Shown: positions 47,840 to 56,849 of the stretch, piece after piece
Layout: every line of letters starts with the position of its first letter
How positions within the stretch are numbered: position 1 is the first letter of the stretch
NCBI GenBank assembly: GCA_029939595.1
Contig: JAOZSQ010000001.1
Location: forward strand, 124,001 to 188,000
Length of the DNA stretch: 64,000 nt
Direction: 5' to 3'
Source of the DNA: EX4572-165 sp002254885
GTDB lineage: Archaea > Thermoplasmatota > E2 > DHVEG-1
The notes under the pieces: model-generated
What the model was told of the DNA's origin: nothing
What the model saw: only the letters and a program-made list of their open reading frames with translations
The model's database searches: none
Program-made: the position numbers and the translations under genes

Positions 47840-48814
47840 TTAAACCTCCCATTTTTGGCTCATATTTAGCCCTAGAATCGTTTTCGCCTCAAATCCATAG
47901 TAAGTGTTAGCCTCAATCGTTCTTTGCAATTTATCAAGCGTATAACACCCTTTAACTACCATTTCATTTGGATCATTATATTCTAAATCCTTCGGCCAGA
48001 TTACCACTTTATGTCCCTCTTCAATGTTCTTTTTAATTTTGTTGAAAGTTTCTTTGTGCCGGTCATTATCATAAACAAAAATCGGATTTTTTATTTTTTC
48101 TAAAATTATTTGAGGAACATCACCACCAATCATAGCAATAGAATTTCTAACAAATACACTATCAATAATACTTTCAAAAATATAAACCGGTTTACTACCA
48201 TCTACATTGAAAATATTATATATTTTCAAATTTTCTTGAGACCATGTATGAAATTTTTTAATATTAATTTTTCGTCCCTGGAACCCATATACCCGATCAA
48301 AATTATCATAATATGGGAAAATTAACATTTCATGGGTTGGTAATTTTGGATTGTTACAATAATATAACTTTTTTGTAACTTCAAAGGGGAGTTTTCTACT
48401 TCGGCAATATTTAAAAGACTCTTTATGATCTAATACAGATATGAAATTATTTTTGTTCAGTTCTACAAATCGGATGTTAATACGAGTATCAAATATCTTT
48501 GGGGTTTTTGATTTGAAAGTTTGTTTTATATTTTCAAAATATTTTTTCTTTTCTTTCTTTCTATAACCCTCATAAACTCCTGTTTCATTCTCTTTTAAAA
48601 ACCATTTAAAAGAATCTTTATAACCACAATTATGACAATAATATTCTAAATTATCATATTCTTCCCCATCTAAAATCCAACCCCTTTTTTTATATGGATT
48701 CTTTTTGCTGTCGCCACAAATAACACATCTAAACAACCAACCCTTACTTTTTCTTTCAATAAGAGGAAGATTTAATTGATGGATGAATTCTTCTTCTTCG
48801 TATTTGTCTAACAT
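47840..48814 (-). CDS. DNA primase (gp61-like)
   Basis: 324 residues. The zinc finger C-V-I-C-G...C-H-N-C-G (about 30-63) starts the DnaG-type primase, then a TOPRIM domain: V-Y-I-F-E-S-I-I-D (about 208-216, with catalytic Glu) and F-V-Y-D-N-D (about 245-250, metal Asp). It makes RNA primers for lagging-strand synthesis with the gp41-like helicase (50341-51735). Length is near T4 gp61 (342). Confidence 0.9.
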   Translation of the reverse strand: MLDKYEEEEFIHQLNLPLIERKSKGWLFRCVICGDSKKNPYKKRGWILDGEEYDNLEYYCHNCGYKDSFKWFLKENETGVYEGYRKKEKKKYFENIKQTFKSKTPKIFDTRINIRFVELNKNNFISVLDHKESFKYCRSRKLPFEVTKKLYYCNNPKLPTHEMLIFPYYDNFDRVYGFQGRKINIKKFHTWSQENLKIYNIFNVDGSKPVYIFESIIDSVFVRNSIAMIGGDVPQIILEKIKNPIFVYDNDRHKETFNKIKKNIEEGHKVVIWPKDLEYNDPNEMVVKGCYTLDKLQRTIEANTYYGFEAKTILGLNMSQKWEV

Positions 48815-49002
48815 GAAAATTCACATATATCCAGTTTATCTTGAGTTGTTATAACACATGGTTTAATTTTTGAATTTCGTTCTTTATATAAGATTATACA
48901 ATCTTTTTTAAATTCACAATACATACAACAAACATTACTATCCTGTTTACAATATTCTGGTCTTATGTTTGCGTTGCAAAAGTATAGTTTTTTCTGGATC
49001 AT
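48808..49002 (-). CDS. Small Cys-rich protein
   Basis: 64 residues with eight Cys (C-N-A...C-K...C-C-M-Y-C...C-I-I...C-V-I...C), probably several metal or disulfide bonds. It overlaps the primase start by 7 bases and the next gene by 4. Unrecognised. Confidence 0.6.
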   Translation of the reverse strand: MIQKKLYFCNANIRPEYCKQDSNVCCMYCEFKKDCIILYKERNSKIKPCVITTQDKLDICEFSC

Positions 49003-49859
49003 ATTAAGCTAAATTCATAATTACGAAGATTATTAAGTTTTAATGCCACATCTATAAGCCTATATTTACTACAAAATTCTAACAATTTCATTTGATTGAA
49101 ATCTCCCTGCGGTTCATCAAATTTGCTAATTATTCCCTTTTCAATATTCATTGGAATACAGTCAAAATCAATCAATTTTTTATTAAATTCAAACCGGTCT
49201 TTCGCTTCTGGATTGTCATAAAAATATACATCTAATTTTTCATATACCTTTTCTGCGGTCTTCGGTCCAATTCTTTTTCCTATGGCTTTTATGCCATCTT
49301 GTTTGTCACCTTGTATAATAAGAAGAGTTAAATATTTTGTTGCCTCTTCTGGTGTCATTTTTATTTCTTTATATTTGATAGGATCAAACATGATAACTTT
49401 GTCATTAAGAAGCTGTTTAAAATCTTTGTCCGATGAAATTATAACTACTCTTTCATTTTTTCTCTGAACAATAAGCTTGGCAATTACCCCAATTACATCA
49501 TCAGCTTCAGCCCCTTCCGATCTGATAACTCTAATGTCAGAATAATCTCTTAACACATCTTCAACATTTTTTAAAATTTCAAATAATTTTTTCCAATCCA
49601 ATTCGGGATCTTTCTTCCTGTTTCCCTTATAAGCAGAATATTGGTATTCACTAAACTCTTTTTTATTGTCCTCATACCACTGCTTTCTCCAGGAAGTATC
49701 ATCAACAGCAACCACTACTTCATCACTACGATATTTGCTATTAACTGACAAAATATTATTAAGTAGTAAATGAGCAGCAAAATTATAATCGGGGATTATC
49801 TTATTTTTGTTCGCAAGAATATTGCGAAAAAACATGTGGGAGAAATCTATTATTATCAT
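48999..49859 (-). CDS. rnh: 5'-3' exonuclease (T4 RNase H-like)
   Basis: 286 residues. FEN/RNase H features: I-I-I-D-F-S-H-M-F (N-terminal Asp, residue 4), A-V-D-D-T-S, E-G-A-E-A-D-D-V-I-G (about 115-124), S-S-D-K-D-F (about 143-148) and I-Q-G-D-K-Q-D-G-I (about 184-192) give the acidic metal-binding residues. T4 RNase H removes RNA primers with gp32. It lies next to primase, which fits this role. Confidence 0.9.
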   Translation of the reverse strand: MIIIDFSHMFFRNILANKNKIIPDYNFAAHLLLNNILSVNSKYRSDEVVVAVDDTSWRKQWYEDNKKEFSEYQYSAYKGNRKKDPELDWKKLFEILKNVEDVLRDYSDIRVIRSEGAEADDVIGVIAKLIVQRKNERVVIISSDKDFKQLLNDKVIMFDPIKYKEIKMTPEEATKYLTLLIIQGDKQDGIKAIGKRIGPKTAEKVYEKLDVYFYDNPEAKDRFEFNKKLIDFDCIPMNIEKGIISKFDEPQGDFNQMKLLEFCSKYRLIDVALKLNNLRNYEFSLI

Positions 49860-49876
49860 TAGTTTGATTTGTTTAT

Positions 49877-49898
49877 GCCCAAGTTAAGCAACTTGGGC
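49877..49898 (-). terminator. Perfect 9-bp hairpin after the HU-like gene
   Basis: GCCCAAGTT/AACTTGGGC with a 4-base loop, 15 bases after the stop of the HU-like gene. It lacks a U-tract, so termination is only possible. Confidence 0.5.
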
Positions 49899-49913
49899 GT
49901 GTTTATAAAACGA

Positions 49914-50199
49914 TTATTTTACTAATTGTTTTAACTTTTGAGAAGGTGAAAATTTCACTCTATTATGAGCGGGAATTACCTTCGGTCCTTTTGAAATGGG
50001 GGAGTTGATTGTTTTTTCTTTAGTAGGAGCAGTACGATATGTTCCAAATTTATGAATTTGAACAGCTATCCCTTCTACTAGATTTTGTTTTATTTCATTC
50101 ACAAATGCTAATAAAATTTCTTTAACAGTTGTTTCTTTAAACCCCGTTTTTTGATTTAACTATCTTAATCAATTCACCCATATTTACTTGATCTCTCAT
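49914..50199 (-). pseudogene. HU-like DNA-binding protein with a frameshift
   Basis: Starts at ATG 50199: M-R-D-Q-V-N-M-G-E-L-I-K-I-V-K-S-K-N-G, then must shift +1 near 50145 (within CAAAAAACGGGG) to continue F-K-E-T-T-V-K-E-I-L-L-A-F-V-N-E-I-K...K-F-G-T-Y...P-A-H-N-R-V-K-F-S-P-S-Q-K-L-K-Q-L-V. Joined, it is about 94 residues with HU/IHF features (helical N-terminus, G-T-F/Y arm, R-V-K-F-x-P end). A one-base insertion in the short G or A run explains it. The promoter at 50286-50315 is probably its own. HU proteins bend and pack DNA. Confidence 0.65.
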
Positions 50200-50285
50200 A
50201 TTCCAATACCTTTTTTCAATGTTAACATTATAACGAATCTTTAATTATTTTTGTTTGTTTAATTTTATTCATTCGTTATTTTATA

Positions 50286-50315
50286 ATAATACACCATATA
50301 TTTATGTAAAGTCAA
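50286..50315 (-). promoter_or_regulatory. Sigma-70-like promoter of the HU-like gene
   Basis: TTGACT (50310-50315) and TATTAT (50286-50291) with an 18-base spacer, in the 141-base gap after the helicase gene. Confidence 0.75.
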
Positions 50316-50340
50316 TACTTACAACCTTAAAAAATCATTA

Positions 50341-51735
50341 TTATGTAAATAATTCCTCATTTAAAGCTAATTCGGATTTTTGTTTGTCTGCCATTTCAAT
50401 AGTAGTAACTAAGTTGTTTGGAAGTTTTTGTTCTTCCTTTTCTAAGTTTATTAATCTCATATGAGATTTATCTATACCAAAAGTATATAACTTTAAGTTG
50501 TTTTCATCAAACCTTGTTTTACCTACCTTACAGATCATTTTTCTTTGTTGAATGAGTTCATCTGTTTGAAATAACAATCCCTGCCAATCTGTAGTTTGAG
50601 GTATTCCCCAACTATCCGCTGTATCTTCTAAATCAGCATCTTTTGGTTTTTTCTCTGCGCCTTTTCTATTGAATTGAGTAGCACTTATTTGACAAACATC
50701 TTCTTCAACACCAAGACCTCTAACTTCTTCCGCAACAGCCTTTATATATCCATATTTATCACCTACTTGTGCTGCTGGTAAACGACTAGAAGCAAACAAG
50801 TTTAAATAATCATATATAATTATTTGAGGAACAAATTTCTTTTTTAATTTTAAATCATGAAGATATTTCTTTACATGTAAAACACTAGCCGAACCGGTTG
50901 GGAATTCCTTTATTTTTAATCTTCGTTCAGTTCCCAATTCATCAACAAGAGCCTTTGCTTTACTAAAAAACCTTTCTTTGTTTAATCGTTTGTTTAAATC
51001 ATTGGCAATAATATCCAATAAATTTGCATCAATCCTCTTGGCTATTTGATATTCTGACATCTCAGCGGTTATATAAAGAACATTGTATCCTCTTCTTAAA
51101 AAATCACTAGCCAAATGACATAATACTAATGTTTTTCCAATATTGGTCCGACCCTGGAACAAATATAAAGCCTTACTTTCAAAGGCTCCCCCAACGGCGA
51201 CATTAAGTACATCAATATTACAATAAAATTTCTTTTCTTCTCGTACATAATTAGCAAAACGGCTTTTGGTATCAGCTAAGTAATCATGACCTAAATTAGT
51301 ATCAAAATTAACAGCCAATGCACCTTCAATTAACTCATGTATTTTCTCTTTGTTTCCTTTTTTTGCTTTTATTATTTCAACCGATTCAACTATAGCCAAC
51401 TTTAGTTCTTCGTCTTGTACCCATAATTCAGTTTGTTTTTTTAATAAATCATAATTAATTTCTCTGGTTGTTTCAAACAATTCGGTAATATAATCTTTGA
51501 CCTCCTTTGTATCTTTTATTGATATTTTTGTATCCGCATCCAACATTATGAATATATCATTTGTGGATGGTCTTGCAGTATATTCTGTATAGAATTCTAT
51601 AACTTTGCAAATTAGTGCGCCCTCGGCAACACTTTCCTCAAAAAACACTGGTTTTAAATATGTAATTACACTTGAGAAATAACCTTCATTCTCAAATAAT
51701 CCATAAAACAGCGTGGGCGTGAAATCGTCTTCCAT
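50341..51735 (-). CDS. 41: Replicative DNA helicase (gp41/DnaB-like)
   Basis: 464 residues, near T4 gp41 (475). The RecA-like core has Walker A G-R-T-N-I-G-K-T (about 194-201), Walker B-like I-I-I-Y-D-Y-L-N (about 308-315), Q-I-S-A-T-Q-F-N (about 347-354) and an arginine-finger region near the C-terminus. The N-terminal 170 residues are helical and probably carry the primase-binding part. It unwinds the fork ahead of the DNA polymerase with the primase at 47840-48814. Confidence 0.93.
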   Translation of the reverse strand: MEDDFTPTLFYGLFENEGYFSSVITYLKPVFFEESVAEGALICKVIEFYTEYTARPSTNDIFIMLDADTKISIKDTKEVKDYITELFETTREINYDLLKKQTELWVQDEELKLAIVESVEIIKAKKGNKEKIHELIEGALAVNFDTNLGHDYLADTKSRFANYVREEKKFYCNIDVLNVAVGGAFESKALYLFQGRTNIGKTLVLCHLASDFLRRGYNVLYITAEMSEYQIAKRIDANLLDIIANDLNKRLNKERFFSKAKALVDELGTERRLKIKEFPTGSASVLHVKKYLHDLKLKKKFVPQIIIYDYLNLFASSRLPAAQVGDKYGYIKAVAEEVRGLGVEEDVCQISATQFNRKGAEKKPKDADLEDTADSWGIPQTTDWQGLLFQTDELIQQRKMICKVGKTRFDENNLKLYTFGIDKSHMRLINLEKEEQKLPNNLVTTIEMADKQKSELALNEELFT

Positions 51736-51780
51736 TTAATATTTCCTTGGATTTAATATTCGGTGGGATTTATGAACCTT

Positions 51781-52032
51781 TTAACACAAATTATATTCTG
51801 GTTCGTAGTGTGGAGCATAATGTTTATGGTAATACATCCATTCTTCTAATTGCTCCAACCTCTCTTTTCTTGATTTGCCTTTTCTCAATTTTTCTAACCA
51901 TTCTTTTTTTTCTTTTTCTTCTTTGGTTTTTGCACAGTCTGAACAAGTATTATCATAATCATCCAATGAATGATACCATTCAAACTTCTTTTTACAAACT
52001 TTACATGTTACATCGTAATCTATTACTGCCAT
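51781..52032 (-). CDS. Zinc-binding small protein
   Basis: 83 residues: CKVC (10-13) and CSDC (31-34), then a Lys/Glu helix and a C-terminal Tyr/His-rich tail. Overall a zinc knuckle plus basic helix. It lies after the helicase gene and a short gap. Unrecognised. Confidence 0.6.
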   Translation of the reverse strand: MAVIDYDVTCKVCKKKFEWYHSLDDYDNTCSDCAKTKEEKEKKEWLEKLRKGKSRKERLEQLEEWMYYHKHYAPHYEPEYNLC

Positions 52033-52033
52033 T

Positions 52034-52189
52034 TTACCTTGCGTATTTTTTTAATGATTTATTAAATTTTTTTATCCATTTTTGATCAATGAATTTTTTT
52101 GGAAATCCAACATGATAATCTAATTTTCTATAACTCCCCCTATATTCAATGTTACGTAAATCCAGTTGGTTAATGATATACCAACATCT
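52034..52189 (-). pseudogene. Frame remnant without start codon
   Basis: An open frame of about 51 codons (W-Y-I-I-N-Q-L-D-L-R...V-G-F-P-K-K-F-I-D-Q-K-W) ends at a stop and has no usable start; the ATG/TTG starts upstream are in other frames. The amino-acid composition is coding-like, so it may be a 5'-truncated or frameshifted gene. Position between two zinc/hypothetical genes. Low confidence. Confidence 0.35.
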
Positions 52190-52215
52190 TTATTAGAAAA
52201 AACCGCATCAACTTT

Positions 52216-52563
52216 TCATAATCCTAATCTTTTGATGTTATTTGTAAACCAAGAACTGACTTTGTTAGCATTTATTCTTCCACTTTCCATCCCCCTCTTG
52301 ACAGTAAGAAGATGATTTTCTAATTTTAGATAACCACTATCATCAATATTGGCTTTTATGTGTTCTCTAATATCAGGATGAATTCTTTCGTCCCGTTCAA
52401 CCCACATTTCAAAATCAATATTAGATTCCAATTTGGCTATTTGTTTTGGAATATCTTTATTCCGATTAATTATTGTAATCACCATACTTGGTGTTATAGT
52501 GAATTTTGGATCTGTTTTTTGTTTATACCAAATCTTATTATATCCTTTTGGTAAATCTTTCAT
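52216..52563 (-). CDS. Hypothetical protein
   Basis: 115 residues, helical, rich in Lys and Ile; starts M-K-D-L-P-K-G-Y-N and ends R-L-G-L. It overlaps the upstream gene by 4 bases. No motif. Confidence 0.6.
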   Translation of the reverse strand: MKDLPKGYNKIWYKQKTDPKFTITPSMVITIINRNKDIPKQIAKLESNIDFEMWVERDERIHPDIREHIKANIDDSGYLKLENHLLTVKRGMESGRINANKVSSWFTNNIKRLGL

Positions 52564-52805
52564 TTTAATCCTTGTAACATATCATCTTCTCCATTTTCAA
52601 TTAGTCTTTGTTGAGCCGCCATAAAGAAACTATTTCTATTTTTAAATTTGGTTTTATAATGCAAAGTGTTAATTAACAAAGCAAGTATTATTTCAGGACT
52701 CATTATTCCCACATGCAAAGGATTCATTATAAAATCTACTTCTTCATAACTTCTTTGTGATACCAATTTGCCTATTGTTAGACATATCTCATCTGAATTA
52801 GCCAT
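52560..52805 (-). CDS. Hypothetical protein
   Basis: 81 residues, mostly helical, ending D-D-M-L-Q-G-L-K. Overlaps the next gene by 4 bases. Unrecognised. Confidence 0.6.
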   Translation of the reverse strand: MANSDEICLTIGKLVSQRSYEEVDFIMNPLHVGIMSPEIILALLINTLHYKTKFKNRNSFFMAAQQRLIENGEDDMLQGLK

Positions 52806-52837
52806 TACAAATCTCCATTAAAAATTTAATTTTAATA

Positions 52838-53490
52838 TTATTCGTTCTGACTCCAAACAATTGGTTGTTTGCCACTTTTGGCCAGATAATCATTTGTTTT
52901 GGAGAAATGTTTATTTCCAAAAAATTGACCCGCTCGTGCAACCGGATGCGCTCCCTTTAAAACAAGATGTTTATCATCATCAATTAATGGAGCCTTCTCT
53001 TTAGCATTTCCACCCCATAATATGAAAACAACTCGGTTTCGGCGGTCACTTATTTTCTGTATTATCTCATCAGTTAATTTACCCCATCCAATATCTTTGT
53101 GAGAATTTGATTCTCCCTGTTCCACTGTTAATGTTGTGTTTAATAGTAAAACTCCTTGTTGTGCCCAACCTTCCAAATTGCCACCTGAAAATTCCATATT
53201 CAAATCTTCTTTTAATTCTTTTTTAATATTTCTAAGTGATCGGGGAATGTTGTTCTCATCTTTGGGAATTGAGAAGGCAAGTCCATGTGCATGGAAGGGG
53301 TTGGGAAAAGGATCTTGAGCAAGTATAACTACCTTTACTTTATCAAAAGGTGTCATTTTAAGAGCCTTAACAACTTCATTTGGTTTTGGAAGAATCGGTT
53401 TTCCTGCATTTATTTCAGCAACAAGAAACTGTTGTATTTCTTTGAATTTTTCACTTTAAAAAACTCAATTTCGTTAAGCCACGTTTCCAT
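52838..53490 (-). pseudogene. ung: Uracil-DNA glycosylase with a 5' frameshift
   Basis: The 172-residue frame to 52838 contains all the family motifs: V-V-I-L-A-Q-D-P-F-P (about 9), L-L-L-N-T-T-L-T-V (about 71), V-F-I-L-W-G-G-N-A (about 110) and G-A-H-P-V (about 133, catalytic His). It lacks a start: upstream in frame is I-Q-Q-F-L-V-A-E-I-N-A-G-K-P-I-L-P and a stop, while ATG 53490 begins M-E-T-W-L-N-E-I-E-F-F in the frame that joins only after one base is added to an A run. The complete enzyme would be about 215 residues. It removes uracil from DNA. The upstream HNH gene overlaps its start by 17 bases. Confidence 0.75.
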
Positions 53491-54055
53491 AAAATTTCCA
53501 TTTTTTTAGGTTTTTGATTGATTCTAACGGTTTTAAATTATCAAGGGACCAACATTTTTTAAATTCAAGATCATTAGTATTTGTAAAAATAAAAGAAGAA
53601 ATAGGTTTAATATGATCTATTTGCCATGTTTTTTGATTTTTATCATAATTACCATGATTGCTCCAATTCATCCAAGGTTTAAATTGAGCCTCAAGATGTT
53701 CCTTTAATTCCTGTAAAGTATAACCAACTATATCTTCCCAATGTCCTCCTTTTCCTCGTCCCAATGATTTATTAATTGAATTAGAAAATTTAGTTTTTAT
53801 TTTAAAATTAGAATCTTCTTTATATTTTTTCTTTCCCCATTTTCGTTTATTTTCTTTCCATGATTCTGTTTTTCTATATTCTGCTTTTTGAACGAGAATT
53901 TTTTTTCGTCTTTTATTATAACTTTCTTTTGAACTTGTTATTCTACAAATTTTACAATTAGATGACAAACCATCTTTATGTAATTTATGTTTATGAAAAT
54001 CATTCAAAAATTTTAATTTTTTACATGTAGTACATATTTTTCTATCAGTTACCAT
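53474..54055 (-). CDS. HNH endonuclease
   Basis: 193 residues: a zinc knuckle C-T-T-C...C-K-I-C near the N-terminus (residues 8-37), then an HNH-like core, W-Q-I-D-H-I-K-P-I-S-S-F (about 141) and C-W-S-L-D-N-L-K-P-L (about 167-176). Basic overall. It is a likely mobile element: it overlaps the DUF4326 gene start by 11 bases and the 5' end of the uracil glycosylase gene, whose N-terminus is disturbed. Confidence 0.85.
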   Translation of the reverse strand: MVTDRKICTTCKKLKFLNDFHKHKLHKDGLSSNCKICRITSSKESYNKRRKKILVQKAEYRKTESWKENKRKWGKKKYKEDSNFKIKTKFSNSINKSLGRGKGGHWEDIVGYTLQELKEHLEAQFKPWMNWSNHGNYDKNQKTWQIDHIKPISSFIFTNTNDLEFKKCWSLDNLKPLESIKNLKKWKFYGNVA

Positions 54056-54371
54056 TTAAAATACTATCCAATCCTATTTTTATCCCAAATTGTTTATTAA
54101 CTAGTTTAATTAAAACATCACCATGACAAGGTAACGGATTATTTTTCTTTTTACAATAGCACCCAAGAGTCTTTCCGTATAATTCATTGAGAGAACCCAT
54201 TAAATGTGGTTGAGTTAATACCCATTTTTGATAACATTCAATGGATTCTTCTCTGGTTGATACTTTCCATTTGGCTGAAGAGTTTTTGAGATGACTAAAT
54301 GGATTGCCCCATTTAGAACCTCGGCCAATATAGACATCATAAGTATCTTCTTTACAATGAACTACTTGCAT
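54045..54371 (-). CDS. DUF4326 protein
   Basis: 108 residues matching DUF4326: V-V-H-C-K-E...Y-D-V-Y-I-G-R-G-S-K-W-G-N-P-F (4-25) and L-G-C-Y-C-K...C-H-G-D-V-L (about 70-87). The conserved Cys/His set suggests a metal site. Function unknown; frequent in phages. Confidence 0.88.
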   Translation of the reverse strand: MQVVHCKEDTYDVYIGRGSKWGNPFSHLKNSSAKWKVSTREESIECYQKWVLTQPHLMGSLNELYGKTLGCYCKKKNNPLPCHGDVLIKLVNKQFGIKIGLDSILNGN

Positions 54372-54392
54372 ATCACTTCTTCAAAAGAGCTT

Positions 54393-55529
54393 TCATGATA
54401 CTTTTTCTTTCACAGAAGATACCAATTCAATTTTCTCTTCAGCTTCATCGTAATCATCGTTTTCAGTTAGAAATGCCACTTCTTCAGCCAATTTACTAGA
54501 AATAAGATTTCTTCCATAACAATATGTTTTTCTTAACCACTCAGCTAAACCACCTTTTTCCATTACATCATCCCATATCTCATCACCTTTTAACTCAATA
54601 GGAAGGTAATCTTTTCCTTTATAATGATAACCGTTCTTTTGTCCAATTTTACATTTTTTCATTATACCAGCTTTTAAAGCCAATGCAGGTAAACCCGAAT
54701 ATTTTATCAAACCATGATCATAAGAAATATTAAACGTAACCTCTGCCCATTCTTTGGCTAGTCTGTTTTTGGTTGATTTGGCTGTTACTGTTACACCAAT
54801 AATGGACCCATCTTTTGTTTTCTCTTTAGCCTTTATCAATTCAATTGTTGCAGTGGGCATAAATTCAACACCGGTTCCACCAGATACACTTTTACTAGTA
54901 AACATTGACATGCTATTATATTGGTGATTAATCATTATCATTGGTATATCCAATTCACCTAAATCAACTGTGATGGTTCGGAACAAAGCTTTAATACCTT
55001 GTGCTCTTGTCATATCTTTCTTTTGTTTATCTGGTTCTTTCAACATTTCATTACGTTCTTTATCTGTTGATAAATTTCCTAAACTATCAACCAAAATAAG
55101 GAATTTTTCTTTTCTCTTTTTTTCTCTTATTATATTCACCATATTATTAATTCTTTGAGCCATATACTCAACTGTTGGGCATGGTACTATTTTCCATTTG
55201 GATCTATCAAAACATTGAATATTATCAATCGCCCATTCAGATTCAAAATTGATAACATGATATCCCATTTTTTGGGCATTATTAGCAATTGCACGTCCAA
55301 TAAATGTTTTACCTGATGTTGATTTACCAACTAATTGAATGATTCTACCAGATGGAACCCCTTTATATGGGTCTCCTGAGATGAGGGCATTAAGTGATAA
55401 TGATCCTGTTGAAATCCAATTTCTTACGTCATATGCGTCTAATTGGTCGGCTGTATAACCGATTTTATCTAATCCTAAAATTTCAAAGATTGATTGTTCT
55501 TTTGTTCCGTTTTTCTTTGTTGCTGCCAT
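54393..55529 (-). CDS. uvsX: UvsX/RecA-like recombinase
   Basis: 378 residues, near T4 UvsX (391). Walker A L-V-G-K-S-T-S-G-K-T (about 65-74), Walker B L-I-L-V-D-S-L-G-N (about 141-149), M-I-N-H-Q-Y-N-S (about 197-204), and V-S-G-G-T-G loop. It forms filaments on single-stranded DNA and drives strand exchange for recombination-dependent replication. With gp32, gp46/47 and the helicase this makes a complete T4-type set. Confidence 0.93.
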   Translation of the reverse strand: MAATKKNGTKEQSIFEILGLDKIGYTADQLDAYDVRNWISTGSLSLNALISGDPYKGVPSGRIIQLVGKSTSGKTFIGRAIANNAQKMGYHVINFESEWAIDNIQCFDRSKWKIVPCPTVEYMAQRINNMVNIIREKKRKEKFLILVDSLGNLSTDKERNEMLKEPDKQKKDMTRAQGIKALFRTITVDLGELDIPMIMINHQYNSMSMFTSKSVSGGTGVEFMPTATIELIKAKEKTKDGSIIGVTVTAKSTKNRLAKEWAEVTFNISYDHGLIKYSGLPALALKAGIMKKCKIGQKNGYHYKGKDYLPIELKGDEIWDDVMEKGGLAEWLRKTYCYGRNLISSKLAEEVAFLTENDDYDEAEEKIELVSSVKEKVS

Positions 55530-55560
55530 TCTTTCTCCTTTATAATTTATTATGATGGAT

Positions 55561-55809
55561 TTACATACCTAAATCTTCATCAATTATTTCATAAACCATA
55601 TCAATATTTACAATGGTATGTATTGGTTTTTCTTCATATACTATCTCGCCACCAATTTGGTTTCCTTCTCGTTTTGGAATTTTTACTTTGCCTTTAATCT
55701 CAACACAACATAAAACAGTAGCTTGATCGGCTTTGTAATCTTTGACATATCCTGGTGAGGAGAAGTCTATTGCTTGTGCAATTCCATCAATTTTAATATA
55801 TTTTGCCAT
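55561..55809 (-). CDS. Hypothetical protein
   Basis: 82 residues, beta-rich and acidic (V-K-D-Y-K-A-D...V-C-C-V-E-I-K-G-K). It lies before UvsX and meets the next gene at one base. Unrecognised. Confidence 0.6.
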   Translation of the reverse strand: MAKYIKIDGIAQAIDFSSPGYVKDYKADQATVLCCVEIKGKVKIPKREGNQIGGEIVYEEKPIHTIVNIDMVYEIIDEDLGM

Positions 55810-56075
55810 TATTCACCTCCAATTTTTTGGCATCTTGTTCCTTTAAATGTTTTCTTACTTTTTGCTTTGAGATATTCTGGTGTTGGTTCAAACCCATCCT
55901 TTTTTGAGCATCTAATAAAATCCCAAACCGGTTTTGGTTTACAACCTCTCATATACCTTCCTTCTTTAATTTTTTTTGTAAACATACTTCCACCATTCTT
56001 ATAACACGTATCAAATACCTTGGGGGGTTTGAATGCGAGATTGGTTTTGGTGGGTGCTTCTTCTTTGAAAATCAT
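55809..56075 (-). CDS. Small Cys-containing protein
   Basis: 88 residues, basic, with Cys near residues 24, 45, 55 and 82 that could bind metal. Overlaps the next gene by 4 bases. Unrecognised. Confidence 0.6.
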   Translation of the reverse strand: MIFKEEAPTKTNLAFKPPKVFDTCYKNGGSMFTKKIKEGRYMRGCKPKPVWDFIRCSKKDGFEPTPEYLKAKSKKTFKGTRCQKIGGE

Positions 56076-56335
56076 ATTACCTCCCTTTCTAGTAACTTCT
56101 CAAACATCTCTTTTATGCTTTCGCTCGGACCGGCATCCGATCCAACATTACAACCATGATGTTTATTTAATTTTCTTTTTACAATATTTGTGACAGTTCC
56201 AAAGAAAGCATTACTTTGTGTTTTCTCATCGTATGTCTTTCCTGCTGCTGCTTTAGCCTCATCCCAATATTTCTCAACTGTTTTTTCCGAGACTCCACAT
56301 TGTTTTGCGAAAGATGTTATGGTTCCTGCTGGCAT
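56072..56335 (-). CDS. Small HTH-like protein
   Basis: 87 residues starting M-P-A-G-T-I-T-S-F-A-K-Q-C-G-V-S-E-K-T-V-E-K-Y-W, a helix-turn-helix-like N-terminus, then a helical tail. It overlaps the upstream gene by 62 bases, which is long for this genome. A DNA-binding role is a guess. Confidence 0.5.
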   Translation of the reverse strand: MPAGTITSFAKQCGVSEKTVEKYWDEAKAAAGKTYDEKTQSNAFFGTVTNIVKRKLNKHHGCNVGSDAGPSESIKEMFEKLLEREVI

Positions 56336-56834
56336 CGTCCTTTCCTATAAGTATTTCTTCAAACATTCCTTTCATCGTTTTTGGCTTCGTTCTTAATCCG
56401 ACATATTTTTCCAAATCTTTATTGATTTTAATCCTATTTACTTCATTATCCCTCATTACATGATAATAATAAATCAACTTTCCTAATTCTGGTTTTGGAA
56501 TATCTTTTCTGTGACAAGCAACATAATGAATTAACAAAGAGTTTGTCATAACATCTGTAGCTTCTATTTTTTTCCCCACCTTTTTAAAAACATCTGTTAT
56601 TATTTTATTTGTAAAATGATGATCTTTATTGTCACTTGTTATTTTTAAAAACTCGTCTTTTCCAGAACCTTCATGCCCCTGTCCTGTACATGTATGCCAT
56701 CCACGATAAGAGTTTTTTGGTTTTGTTTTACTCCAAAGAAATTCCGCCATTTTAGTAAGTGCGTCTTTCTTTGGTATTGTACCTTTCCCTTTGGGTTCAA
56801 TCATCATCAAATATTGAGGACCATCTAAATTCAT
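56274..56834 (-). CDS. Hypothetical protein
   Basis: 186 residues, basic and helical, with G-W-H-T-C-T-G-Q-G-H-E-G-S-G (about 44-57). No recognised motif. Its C-terminus overlaps the HTH-like gene. Located next to the gp46 gene. Confidence 0.65.
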   Translation of the reverse strand: MNLDGPQYLMMIEPKGKGTIPKKDALTKMAEFLWSKTKPKNSYRGWHTCTGQGHEGSGKDEFLKITSDNKDHHFTNKIITDVFKKVGKKIEATDVMTNSLLIHYVACHRKDIPKPELGKLIYYYHVMRDNEVNRIKINKDLEKYVGLRTKPKTMKGMFEEILIGKDDASRNHNIFRKTMWSLGKNS

Positions 56835-56849
56835 ATTATCTCCTAATCT

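Noticed and set aside
49877..49898. Rho-independent terminator of the HU-like gene
   Set aside because: Stem is good but there is no U-run; kept only as a hairpin with low confidence.
50140..50150. Programmed -1 frameshift at A-AAA-AAC in the HU-like gene
   Set aside because: The heptamer fits the zero frame, but the downstream part lies in the +1 frame, so a -1 slip gives no useful product.
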